A program made the position numbers and the translations under genes. Below the pieces are notes generated by a model. That model ran no database searches. It was not told the DNA's origin and saw only the letters and a list, made by a program, of their open reading frames with translations. 64,000 nt of DNA from contig NC_064011.1 of the NCBI RefSeq assembly GCF_932276165.1, positions 5,969,501-6,033,500 of the forward strand, given 5' to 3'. This DNA comes from Plutella xylostella (lineage: Eukaryota > Arthropoda > Insecta > Lepidoptera > Plutellidae). Position 1 is the first letter of the stretch, and every line of letters begins with the position of its first letter. This document shows, piece after piece, positions 35,401-43,648 of this stretch.

Positions 35401-35646
35401 GGCCCGCAACCAAGCCCCGAGCCCCAACCAACCCACAAACGAAACCTGTCCACCGGATCCAACAATCTTCTCTTCCAAAACATCGACGCCCTAGAAACCG
35501 CTTCTCAATACAGCGCAGAAACAAGTTCCGTACACTCTGACAGCAAACCCGTGGCGATAGTAGCGCCATCTCTTGAAACTGGCGTGAATCAGACGAGGAA
35601 TAATGAGGGCGCCATTTTGAAGCAGGTTTTGAATGACAGCATGTGA
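26443..35646 (+). CDS. Gmap: GMAP-210/TRIP11-type golgin (seven C-terminal exons)
   Basis: Seven exons (26443-29427, 29888-30072, 30438-30601, 31302-31505, 34160-34304, 34582-34763, 35402-35646) join without a phase break into 1,369 residues ending at TGA. GMAP-210 is a coiled-coil tether of the cis-Golgi that captures small vesicles and binds Arf1-GTP by its C-terminal GRAB domain. Seen here: about 1,200 residues of heptad-rich coiled coil; KELERLRQHLMETEENYT and LLLVLDQFQQ, close to the human family signature; the GRAB domain (VDRKLVKNMLLNYV... QVLRVLSGILDLNQEE); FVRFLEKESRP; and the C-terminal GAILKQVL. GRAB has Leu-Val where GRIP golgins have Tyr-Leu, so this is not a GRIP golgin. The N-terminal exons with the lipid-packing helix were not found. 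Confidence 0.93.
29693..29861. mobile_element. Hairpin MITE, family AAAGTCTG, copy 2 (intronic)
   Basis: The arms AGATACTAAATTGACAG (one difference on the left) and GGGACAATCGACTGTTGATG are both present with complements. It ends about 26 bp before exon b of the golgin, so the hairpin sits next to that exon's branch-point region. It is the same family as 24785-24918, with a longer stem. Confidence 0.78.
29888..30072 (+). CDS. Gmap: Golgin exon b
   Basis: Acceptor TTTTTTATTCACAG and donor AACAG|GTTAGT; 185 bp, phase 0 in and phase 2 out. It codes for LSELEANSTKELERLRQHLM and on to KQNSTVYTSN. This block is one of the best-conserved parts of the GMAP-210 rod near its C-terminus. Confidence 0.92.
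30438..30601 (+). CDS. Gmap: Golgin exon c
   Basis: Acceptor CGTATCCTCCACAG and donor CAAG|GTTTGT; 164 bp, phase 2 in and phase 1 out. It codes for ANQEVETLRTQIKLLERKAE through LLLVLDQFQQG. The last block matches a conserved segment of the family. Confidence 0.9.
31302..31505 (+). CDS. Gmap: Golgin exon d
   Basis: Acceptor GTTCTAAATCCACAG and donor CAAG|GTAAGT; 204 bp, phase 1 in and out. It codes for DKERDIEAATIKLHNKIENL through LGDQLETKTAQIQELKEQ, the last coiled-coil stretch before the GRAB domain. Confidence 0.9.
31506..34159. other. Long golgin intron, non-coding
   Basis: The largest intron seen between mapped exons. It shows no bounded element. A small ATG-plus-donor pair at 32144-32161 (codons for MAEKRR, then GTAAGT) exits in phase 0 and cannot join the phase-1 exon e, so it is not an alternative start. 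Frames at 32225-32844 and 33740-33949 show no domains. Confidence 0.6.
34160..34304 (+). CDS. Gmap: Golgin exon e (first half of GRAB domain)
   Basis: Acceptor TCTCCCCGCGGCAG and donor AACAG|GTAAGC; 145 bp, phase 1 in and phase 2 out. It codes for VRTLQTTVAAAEERYQRTIT and then QQDKVDRKLVKNMLLNYVQS. The VDRKLVKNMLLNYV part is the core of the Arf1-binding GRAB domain. GC content is well above the flanking introns. Confidence 0.92.
34512..34531 (+). other. Duplicate of exon f splice acceptor (decoy)
   Basis: CCCCCAGAACCCAAGTCCTA here is identical to 34575-34594, which spans the true acceptor and first bases of exon f. The spacing is 63 bp, so the frame is kept. Use of the upstream copy would run into an in-frame TAA after nine codons and remove most of the GRAB domain. 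Confidence 0.75.
34582..34763 (+). CDS. Gmap: Golgin exon f (second half of GRAB domain)
   Basis: Acceptor TAATCCCCCAG and donor GCGC|GTGAGT; 182 bp, phase 2 in and phase 1 out. It codes for TQVLRVLSGILDLNQEECSR, completing the GRAB domain, and for AAEFVRFLEKESRP, conserved in the family after GRAB. A copy of its acceptor and first 13 exon bases lies 63 bp upstream (34512-34531). Confidence 0.92.
35084..35222. mobile_element. Tourist/Harbinger-like MITE with TAA duplication
   Basis: The ends CTGCCAGTTTCTATA and complement are flanked by TAA on both sides (35081-35083 and 35223-35225). Inside are further inverted blocks (TAACGGGTAGTTAC against GTAACTACCAGTTA). A 3-bp TWA target duplication is typical of PIF/Harbinger-derived MITEs. 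It lies in the last golgin intron. A broken relative is at 12318-12415. Confidence 0.75.
35402..35646 (+). CDS. Gmap: Golgin exon g (C-terminal tail, stop)
   Basis: Acceptor CCCGTCTCCCCCACAG; 245 bp, phase 1 in, ending in TGA at 35644-35646. The tail is Pro-rich (PQPSPEPQPTHKRN), then Ser/Thr-rich, and ends GAILKQVLNDSM. The GAILKQVL end resembles the conserved C-terminus of GMAP-210 proteins. Confidence 0.9.
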
Positions 35647-37495
35647 TATTTTTACTTTTGAGGTTATGTTTTTCGCAGTTTTGTTTAGATGCCATAATTG
35701 AAATGATTTTGTGGGGTTATCTGTTTGTATGGTACCTACGGGTGTTGAAAAATAGTATTGTAAGCGATAAAAGGTTTCATAAATTGTTTAAAATTGCGAG
35801 TTTTGTGTGTCTTTCAGATTACAAAATACAATTTGTGGACATTTACAAACGCTTTGCACGCCATCTAGTGAAAAATACCTATTCTTTTCATCTTACACAG
35901 CTTCTGTAAATCTCGGCCGTCACAACCGCCATCTATGTTCTATTTTGTGAGACTGTTTATCTTTGCGTTGTAATATTTTATTAACCTTGTGTCTTGTGTA
36001 CCTAATTATATAGTAGGTACACTATTAATTATGTACTATTTGTGTGGAAAAACAATGGATAAAGTAAAGAACCTATTGCAAGCCAGACCGTTGCACGGCG
36101 TCTTTTTTTCGATGTAGATAAACTCCTTCAGTGCACTTTAAACCAATCACATCGCCGTGTTTATCGCGAATTGCGATAAAGTGATGTTTATCTACGTCGA
36201 TAAGGGTGCCATGCAGCGGGAACTGTACAATTTATTTACAAATTAACAACATGCGAAACTTTCTTTCGTTTTTTCTACGTTTTTCGTACGATTTAAAAGG
36301 TATACTGCATACTTTTAGATGTATGTATTGTATATTGTGTAATCCTTCGATATGTACCTATTATGTTATGTGCTTTCATGATGATATGTTTATACCTAAA
36401 ATAAGTAATTATTAAATTTAAAAAAATAGGTAAAATTAGGAGAAAGAAATTAAAAATGTATATTTTTAGTCCGCACAGCACTAGATGATTGAAAATTGTA
36501 AACATTATTTTGTGTATTTTTTTAATGATGCCATGAAATGTATTAGTTTGATCGCTGAGCATTCCTTTGTTTTTATGTAAAAAAGTTATCAATAAGTATT
36601 TAAAGTTTAGGAAAATAATGGGATGAATAGTTTCAGGTTAAATTAAAATTCAGTTTGTAGAGCATTTATATACCTACCCAACTCTGATAAACTTATTTTT
36701 AAACAGTTTTGATTCTTTAGTTTGCATTTTTACCCCCTTATTCATAGAGAAGTTACAAAACGTTTTAACTAATAAACTGTTTTGTCCCTCTCCAACAAAG
36801 AACAATTTGTTCTTTGACAGAGAGGGACAAAACAGTTTATTAGTTAAAACGTTTTGTAACTTCTCTATGAATAAGGGGGTTAGGATATTGTTAATTTTTT
36901 CACTATATTTATTGATTTAACTGTCGGAATATAACAATCGGTGCTATATCCAGTTTTCGTATGTTTTTTGGGAGTTTTAAGACAGCTTATTTTAAAAGTA
37001 TTGATACTTACTAGATGGCGCTACTATTTATTCTATGGAAAGTTAAATTTTCATCAGAAACCTAACACAGAAACAGCGATATCTATGTTTCAGTCGCTTA
37101 ATTTTAAATCTTATCCAATATAAAATTATGGTTTGTAAAATAATGTAAATTTTTTGTTTATAATATAGTATTATTTTGCTTTGTCAAAATTGGCTTGCAT
37201 GAAATTATTAATTTAATACCTTAATATAAACAATTATTGAATTTTATTTTGATATAAAATAATTATGAACATTTTAATCAGTAATATAAGTAACATAGAG
37301 TAAATAAATGATGATACCGATAAAATTTACAAAGTCTTTATTATTTAAACTTCTTTCCCAAAACACCAGTTTAAATAATTCACTTTCTGACGTTTTACAT
37401 AAAACACGGTTTTCCTAAAAGATGTTTTTTCCATAACACCAACAGTTCAACACAACAGTTCTTGTCCGTTTTTTGTAAGTATATTATGTAGTCTG
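35647..37495. other. 3' flank of the golgin gene
   Basis: It should contain the golgin 3' UTR, but no single poly(A) signal stands out enough to place the end. An inverted pair at about 36109-36200 (GATGTAGATAAAC against GTTTATCTACGTCGAT) suggests a small repeat. The short frames at 35643-35909, 36206-36592 and 36941-37123 have no features of genes. Confidence 0.5.
36733..36879. mobile_element. Tourist/Harbinger-like MITE with TTA duplication
   Basis: The 147-bp hairpin begins CCCCCTTATTCATAGAGAAG and ends with the exact complement. It has a long stem (GTTTTAACTAATAAACTGTT and complement) and a small central palindrome. TTA flanks it on both sides. The end sequence is typical of lepidopteran Harbinger-type MITEs. 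Confidence 0.85.
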
Positions 37496-37632
37496 AGCCT
37501 ATCTGAAACCTAGTTAAACATTGTGAGATATGGCGTTTCGACTTTCTCCGTGTTCGGCATCATAAGGGTCACAGTGACAGTTAAATAAAGTCCATTTTTC
37601 TCTCCACCTTTAATTTGCAAGGTGCGGGTGCC

Positions 37633-37669
37633 TATATAAAAAGAGTGAGTCGCCCGCGCGCCTCAGTTG
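37633..37669 (+). promoter_or_regulatory. Core promoter: TATA box plus TCAGT initiator (left arm)
   Basis: TATATAAA at 37633-37640 and TCAGTT at 37663-37668 place the initiator A 32 bp downstream of the box, the usual spacing for insect RNA polymerase II promoters. TCAGT is the arthropod initiator consensus. The sequence between is GC-rich. It points into the 4.9-kb segment. Confidence 0.7.
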
Positions 37670-37702
37670 GTTTTTTATTTTTGAAGTGAACACTTCGGCA
37701 AA

Positions 37703-37801
37703 ATGGCTCAATGTAGCCACGGTTCTCGTCGGCTTCGCTCCGAAGGGGAAAAATATAATATTGAATTTGCGGAGTCCTCGCTGCCGGGAGCTGTAGCGTG
37801 A
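37703..37801 (+). CDS. Short ORF after the left-arm promoter (32 aa), unknown
   Basis: The first ATG after the initiator, 38 bp on, in the context GGCAAAATGG, opens 32 codons (MAQCSHGSRRLRSEGEKYNI and on) to TGA. I do not recognise it. A GTGAGT donor follows at 37889, so a spliced leader exon of about 225 bases is possible. It may be a non-coding or leader transcript. The right arm stops before this region, so only the left promoter drives it. Confidence 0.3.
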   Translation: MAQCSHGSRRLRSEGEKYNIEFAESSLPGAVA

Positions 37802-38187
37802 TGCGGACCAGGCGGCGCGGGGCCTGCCGGCTGCTGCGCACGCAGCCATTGCTGAGGATTTCGCAACGAAGGTTTGAGTTGATAAGCCGTGAGTAAAATG
37901 CTTTTATTTACTGCTTTTAAAAGCTCAGCCACTGGTCATAATGCTCCGGCGCTTGGGGTTTTTATCCCACGCAGTAGGGTCCGATTCAATAGTCGATGTG
38001 ATGATTGATCACATATTCCGGTCCTATTGGTGGCGCTTGAGCTAGATACTTACATTAATGACTGCTTTAAGTAAAGCATATGTTAATTTTATACAGGAAA
38101 AAATAATAAAAATATATTTTTCTACCCTCAATTTCTAATATTTTTAGAAAACAGTAGATAAAAACTTATTACAATAATAATCCTGCG

Positions 38188-38286
38188 GGTTGACTGGCAG
38201 AAAATGCTTTTAGCGTTAAGTCCACCCTTTGTACTTTTATTTGTAATATTTGTACAATAAAGAGTTAAATAAATAAATAAATAAAA
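38188..38286 (+). repeat. LINE 3' tail (TAAA)n end
   Basis: It contains CTGGCAGAAAATGCTTTTAG, AAGTCCACC, TTTGTACAATAAAG and an AAATAAATAAATA end. The same tail in reverse is at 42806-42912 and, diverged, at 19695-19760. It is the usual 3' end of a lepidopteran LINE of the CR1/Jockey group. Confidence 0.7.
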
Positions 38287-38488
38287 TAATGCACTTGATT
38301 ATAGCTTATGTAAGGCTTTACAAACAGGAGCTTTCCAGGACCGTCATAGGATTTTTTACAGGAAGCACGTGGCTCCGAGTTTCAGTATGTTGGGACATTG
38401 TGGCATGTGCGACGAGTAATGTGATCCGCCGGTACCTACCCGCTGAGGGTAGGCAGGCCGATTCGGTGAAATTGAAGTTTCGTGTAAC

Positions 38489-38870
38489 CTGCACCCGGCC
38501 CTGTGCTCCTGCGCTGGCCACCGGTTCGTGCCACCTGCATCGCAGCATACACCCGGCCCTGTGCTCCTGCGCTGGCCGCCGTCTCGTGCCACCTGCATCG
38601 CAGCGTACACCCGGTCCTGGCCCTGGCCACCGGTTTGTGGTACCTGCATCGCTGCATAGACCCAGCCATGCACTCCTGCCCTGGCGGCTGTACACCCGGT
38701 CCTGGCCCTGGCCGTTTTGTGCCACCTGCATCGGAGCGTACACCCGGTCCTGGCCCTGGCCACCGGTTTGTGCTACCTGCATCGCTGCATAGACCCAGCC
38801 ATGTACTCCTGCCCTGGCGGCTGTGTTGTCCCACCTGCATCGCTGCGCACACCTGGCACTCCTGTTCTGG
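38489..38870 (+). repeat. GC-rich minisatellite with a 133-bp higher-order unit
   Basis: Blocks ACCCGG(C/T)CCTG, CACCTGCATCG and CTCCTGCCCTGGC alternate. A longer unit starting at GTACACCCGGTCCTGG recurs at 38605 and 38738, 133 bp apart, with few differences. Several frames on both strands are free of stops across the array because of its base composition. That explains the 135-213 codon frames there, which I do not take as genes. Confidence 0.75.
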
Positions 38871-39164
38871 TTGCCAGATCCAAACGCCCCCTGTCTGGGA
38901 AGAGATTTTATGCTCAGCGGAACCGCCTGCACTATTGCTAGCACGGTCATCATCATCATCAGCCATCATTATGAGTGACTTATTTAGAAGGTATCGAGTA
39001 ACGTGCGCTATTCATCAGTGATTTTGGCATATGCAGACGAACGTTTACTGCCAAGGTTGGTCATGTTAGCCATACAAGGGCACACCAACGAAGCCTGAGT
39101 AACCACCTGCAGTCGCCGTAGCCGCATCGGCATGGATGACGACAAATCGGGTAACGTGCACCGC

Positions 39165-39395
39165 TTCTAAAAGTGTTATAGCACTTCAATTTGATGCCTC
39201 CGCTGAGGGAGGATATTCTATTAAAGCAGCTTTCTTCTGAACTGCCCAAAGTGACCTGTAGACTGCTCCTGGGGATAGTTGTGCAATCAGTTTTTTATTT
39301 CGATGTCTCTGCTGAAGAAACGGTCTAATGCAGCTTTTGTTCTAAACTGCCTAAAGATCATTGGACTGCTCATGGGAATGGTGACGCACGGTAAG
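39165..39395 (+). repeat. Two diverged tandem units of about 110 bp
   Basis: Unit 1 has GATGCCTCCGCTGAGG, AAAGCAGCTTTCTTCTGAAC, TGCCCAAAGTGACC and GACTGCTCCTGGGG. Unit 2 has GATGTCTCTGCTGAAG, AATGCAGCTTTTGTTCTAAA, TGCCTAAAGATCA and GACTGCTCATGGG, in the same order. No coding frame is kept between them. The following 39396-42084 shows no gene. Confidence 0.6.
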
Positions 39396-42212
39396 TACAG
39401 GAGCGTTACTCTATACTGATGAGAAACGAACGAACGAGAGCTGTCGTGCAATCGGCACGTTTAATACATACAAACAGATAGAGCGGCTCGCGCCGCAGTG
39501 CACTGAAAGTTCGTTTCTCGTCGGCAGATTCCAGCTTTGAGTCTTTTCTTTTCTCGGCTGTGAGCAAAGTGAATCCCACCGGCGAGTGTTCAACCTAAAA
39601 GCACTGAGCTAATTCCTGATTTCGTGAAAGTCGCTGTTGCTATACTATACCGCTTCACAAGTTACCGAATTTATTATGATCCTACTGTCGGGTGATTATG
39701 ATCGGAGTGTCATCGCGGTTTCTGAGTGGCACCATATTAGCTGTCTTCCTTATGTCCCAGTGGATTGTGAGTGTGTATCAGAGCTCTTTGTTGAAAAATG
39801 CGTGAACCTCCTACGCAGCAGCTGTCTACTAGTTGTGTATCGAATAAATCGAGTAACGGTGCTCTTGCACGAGACGACTACCTTTTGGTAAAATTATAAC
39901 TTCCACTATTCTGGGAACATGCATATACCTACTGTGTACTGTGTATCACATCACGTGTAGCCGCAGCCCTACTCAATGTACGGGGCTAGATAATAAACAA
40001 TGGCAGTCGTCATTAAATTTCTATGAATTTCGAAGGTCATCATTTGGAGCACAATCCAAAGGGTGAAAGTACCTATTCATGCCTAAACGGCTTCTCTAAT
40101 GAAAATTTATTTTTAATTCGATTCTGGCGCAAACGTTTCATAACTATTTTTCAACACTGTATCTGCTGAAACTACTTAGACTGACTGGTTAAGATGCAGA
40201 CGTGCCGTTTTCACAATTCCATTTTGAGTAATCCTCAACTGTTTTATGGATCTTTCAGTTGGTTACGTATCTAGTTACCAAGTAAAAAAAATACTTGTGT
40301 CATGCTCGTATTCGCATCTCATTCAGGAGCTCTCTGGCCTCTAGCTGAAGGCTAGAACTGGTATATATATCTACTAAGCTAGTACAGAGTTATAACCGGG
40401 CAGCGGTGACGTGGTAGCTGCTTGATTTATTAGAGTTTGCTGAAAACTTTCTAAATAAGTAATAATTATTAGTCATAATATTAACTCTTCGCAGTTCTTT
40501 CAGAATGCAATACCAGGTCGCTGAAGTAGGTAACCTTCCTTAGCTGGGCAACAACAACAAGCCTTTTTGTTTTAAAGAATGTCACAGTTATTCGCCGTTC
40601 CACTGTCATATCGATGTCCAAGGACTTTTTCTTGGGTATAGCTAACTACCTAAGTTTACCTATAGATAGCCGCAAGCTATCTGCTGTTGGTGAACTGTCA
40701 GTTCTGATTGATAAGTCAGGCTCGAGGTGGCTCGTCCAACTGTCCATGTTCCCGCCACCATGATTGTTGCTTCCACAGATTAGAGAGTCTATGTTGGCTG
40801 TCGTTGCATCAGGTCTGATCAGGTACAACTAACATCTTTACGTACCATCTTTATTTAATCGAGCTATTTTATTTTGTTTTATCTAGGTTGACTTATAATG
40901 GTTTCAAAATCGAACCTACAACAATGTAAGTAGGTACCTACCTACGTACCTTTGAAGTTGCAACAAGGCGAAGCCTTAAGGTTTTGGCCGAGACCTGCCT
41001 TTAGTGTTGACGAACATACCTAAAGGTGACCTTGTTAATGTTTTTCATATGAAGTACTGAACACTTTACTTATCCTGGTGGCATGACTGATCATTTACTT
41101 ACCCAGTTAAGACATGTTAGCCGGGTTTCATTTATCAACTATTATAATCGTTATTGTTGTGTTAATCAATCTTTATTAATTGATGTCATCTACCAAGGAA
41201 TGCTGCCAGAGCTCATAATATTCACACATGATGATACAGAATGATAGTAGCCCACAAAATCGGTGCAAAGGCTTATAAAATAACTTTCCTTCCTAGTAGG
41301 ACTGCACAGGAACTCGTTAACCGCCGAGTTAGTTAGAATACAAAATTAGACTGTGTGTTACTTGTCAATCTAGAATATGAATATATTGACCTGCATCATG
41401 TTTTGAAAAACTGAATACTTAGTTATCCGCCAGTGTCACAGCCTTCATCTAATCTTTTCCAGTAGCTGATGAGGCTGAGATATTTAGTAAAATTATCTTC
41501 CCTTCAAGCACCACTCCTCGTTCCAAGGACTAGATGCCGCGCCAGGTGTTGCAGGCCCTGTCGTCGTACGGGGCTGACTGAGCAGGTCCAAGAGGCTCCA
41601 GGGTCGGCTGCTACATTTCTGAGGTCAGTCCAGAATTACATACCCTAGTCAGCATGTTCTGACCTGAGCCCCAGCGGCCTGGATCGATATTCTACATTTT
41701 ACAGCTTTTAAATATTGTTGCAAAGTATTTCACTGGTTCCATCCATTCGGCTAGTGTATGTTAAAAATATTGCCTTGACAATAACAAGATTATGATCAAT
41801 AATTACTTATAAGTATTGCTTTCGAAGAGGCACTGTGTGTATCCATATGTATAAATACCTACCTATATGTATAGGTACATACCTTCCATAACTTTCTGAG
41901 AAGTCAGGAATAATAAGGAAGTACTTAAGTCTTATGTATACTTATACCTTTCCTTTTAGTATATCTATTACCTAGAAATCTATGCATTAAAAATTTATAG
42001 ATTCAAATATTTATCTACTGAAATACTCATCAGTAGCTTATGGGTCACAGTTGGTTTTCTCTCCACCATGCGATAATAAACACATCTCACAATGTTTAAC
42101 TAGGTTTCAGATAGGCTCAGACTACATAATAGACGCATTTTTCCTGAAATAAAAATGACATATTATGTATCTAGCCTATCTGAAACCTAGTCATTTCTGC
42201 ATGGTGATATTA

Positions 42213-42249
42213 CAACTGAGGCGCGCGGGCGACTCACTCTTTTTATATA
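42213..42249 (-). promoter_or_regulatory. Core promoter: TATA box plus initiator (right arm)
   Basis: The mirror image of the left-arm promoter: TATATAAA read on the - strand at 42249-42242 and TCAGTTG at 42219-42213. It points left, into the segment. If both arms are active, convergent transcripts would overlap. Confidence 0.6.
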
Positions 42250-42805
42250 GGCACCCGCACCTTGCAAACTAAAGGTGGAGAGAAAAATGGACTTTATTTA
42301 ACTGTCACTGTGACCCTTATGATGCCGAACACGGAGAAAGTCGAAACGCCATATCTCACAATGTTTAACTAGGTTTCAGATAGGCTAGATACATAATATG
42401 TCATTTTTATTTCAGGAAAAATGCGTCTATTATGTATATGTAATTTAAAAGATGCCTCATTTTCAATAATTTTCCCAATGAAACATGGGACTCTATGACG
42501 CTGCTCCAATGTCTGCCTCGGACGGGAATCAAATCCGGAAATTTAGATAATCTTGCTTAGTTTTATTTAAGCGTTAGATATGCTCCTTCTGTATGGGGAT
42601 TGTTGTAGTTGTCTTCAGTGGGGATTATTTTAGAAGCGATGAGTAAATGTGAATTTGTGTGGCGCGGGTGAGACGCCACCTAGCGGTAAATAGTTGTACT
42701 AGCTCCGCGCCATACAATGAAGTCTTCAGGATGACATAAGTAGAAAAATAAGAGATTCTCTTACTTCCGCTAGATCTGTCAATGTCATAAATTTACAAAG
42801 TTATG

Positions 42806-42912
42806 TTATTTATTTATTTAACTCTTTATTGTACAAATATAACAAATAAATGAACAAATGGTGGACTTAATGCTAAAAGCATTTTCTGCCAGCCAACCCG
42901 CAGGAGGTACAG
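42806..42912 (-). repeat. LINE 3' tail that may end the BED/BESS gene transcript
   Basis: Read on the - strand this is GGTTGGCTGGCAGAAAATGC through ACAATAAAG and AAATAAATAAATA. It starts about 85 bp after the BESS gene stop, in the same direction. Its AATAAA is at 42830-42825. It is the nearest such signal I see and could serve as the gene's poly(A) signal. Confidence 0.65.
42825..42830 (-). terminator. Candidate poly(A) signal AATAAA, LINE-derived
   Basis: AATAAA on the - strand, 166 bp after the stop codon of the BED/BESS gene, inside a LINE tail in sense direction. This is inference from position. No cleavage site can be read from sequence alone. Confidence 0.4.
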
Positions 42913-42995
42913 GTATGTTATGTCAGATAACGAAAACCCCATACTACCTCACTGGTAACAGAGTGAATCTTGTATCAACAACAAGAGAGCCTGGA

Positions 42996-43316
42996 CTAGG
43001 CGGCGGCCGCCAGGTCCTTCAACAGCCTGTCCACTATCTGGTTCTGATACTTGATGCACCTCTTCCTGGGCAGCAGTTTCAGCAACGAGGCCACGTAGAG
43101 GCCGAATTGGTCGAGACTTTTCAACTCTTGAGGATGGTCTATGCCCTTGAATCTGTCCAATGAGGAAACGTCATGCTGTGTTATGATTGGTTCATTGTCT
43201 GCGGCGGGATCGAATTTGCGTTTCTTATTGGCTGGCGGGATTTCGCCCAATGGGTCGACCTTTGTTAGTACAATGTTGGGCGGTGATGGCGGAGCATTCG
43301 GTATTTCAGCATCATC
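42996..43316 (-). CDS. BED/BESS gene last exon (nuclear signal, BESS motif)
   Basis: Acceptor CAAATTTTGCCAACAG, 321 bp, phase 0 in, ending in TAG at 42998-42996. It codes for DDAEIPNAPPSPPNIVLTKV, the basic NKKRKFD patch, then DQFGLYVASLLKLLPRKRCI and YQNQIVDRLLKDLAAAA. The last 35 residues fit the BESS motif (Phe/Leu pattern, basic turn, amphipathic end). The open frame runs further upstream into the intron, but the acceptor decides the start. Confidence 0.85.
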   Translation of the reverse strand, partial: DDAEIPNAPPSPPNIVLTKVDPLGEIPPANKKRKFDPAADNEPIITQHDVSSLDRFKGIDHPQELKSLDQFGLYVASLLKLLPRKRCIKYQNQIVDRLLKDLAAAA

Positions 43317-43593
43317 CTGTTGGCAAAATTTGTAAGTTAGGCCGAAAGGGTAAAGAGTATCAAAATCAAAAATCAAAAATTGTTTATTGCTTCTACAAAT
43401 TTTCTTAACAACTAGAAGTTGAAGCCTCCTTTTAGACATTAATAAACGTCTGTGCCAGGAGACTCCGCTCTTCCTATAAACATTAAACTTTAACAATTTT
43501 TGGAAGCATGCAAAAAAAAAAAATTATAATAATATAATTATAATTAAAGCGATTAGAGAATTAATAATCAATTTCATTTTCGAACATGTGTGA

Positions 43594-43648
<55 letters not shown>

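Larger units (their letters stand above)
37496..42386. mobile_element. 4.9-kb segment with 174-bp inverted, promoter-bearing arms
   Basis: The left arm 37496-37669 and right arm 42213-42386 are inverted copies that I compared base by base: one difference in 174. Both hold a TATATAAA box and a TCAGTT initiator pointing inward. The 4.5 kb between them has GC-rich minisatellites, LINE and SINE debris and diverged tandem blocks, but no convincing long gene. Extra partial copies of the arm's outer end lie at 42085-42117 and 42173-42190. It may be a non-autonomous inverted-repeat element or a recent inverted duplication of a promoter. No target duplication was found. Confidence 0.6.

Noticed and set aside
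38318..38969. Long frames (135-213 codons) on both strands
   Set aside because: They are made by the stop-poor GC-rich minisatellite at 38489-38870. No domain, and all frames are open alike.
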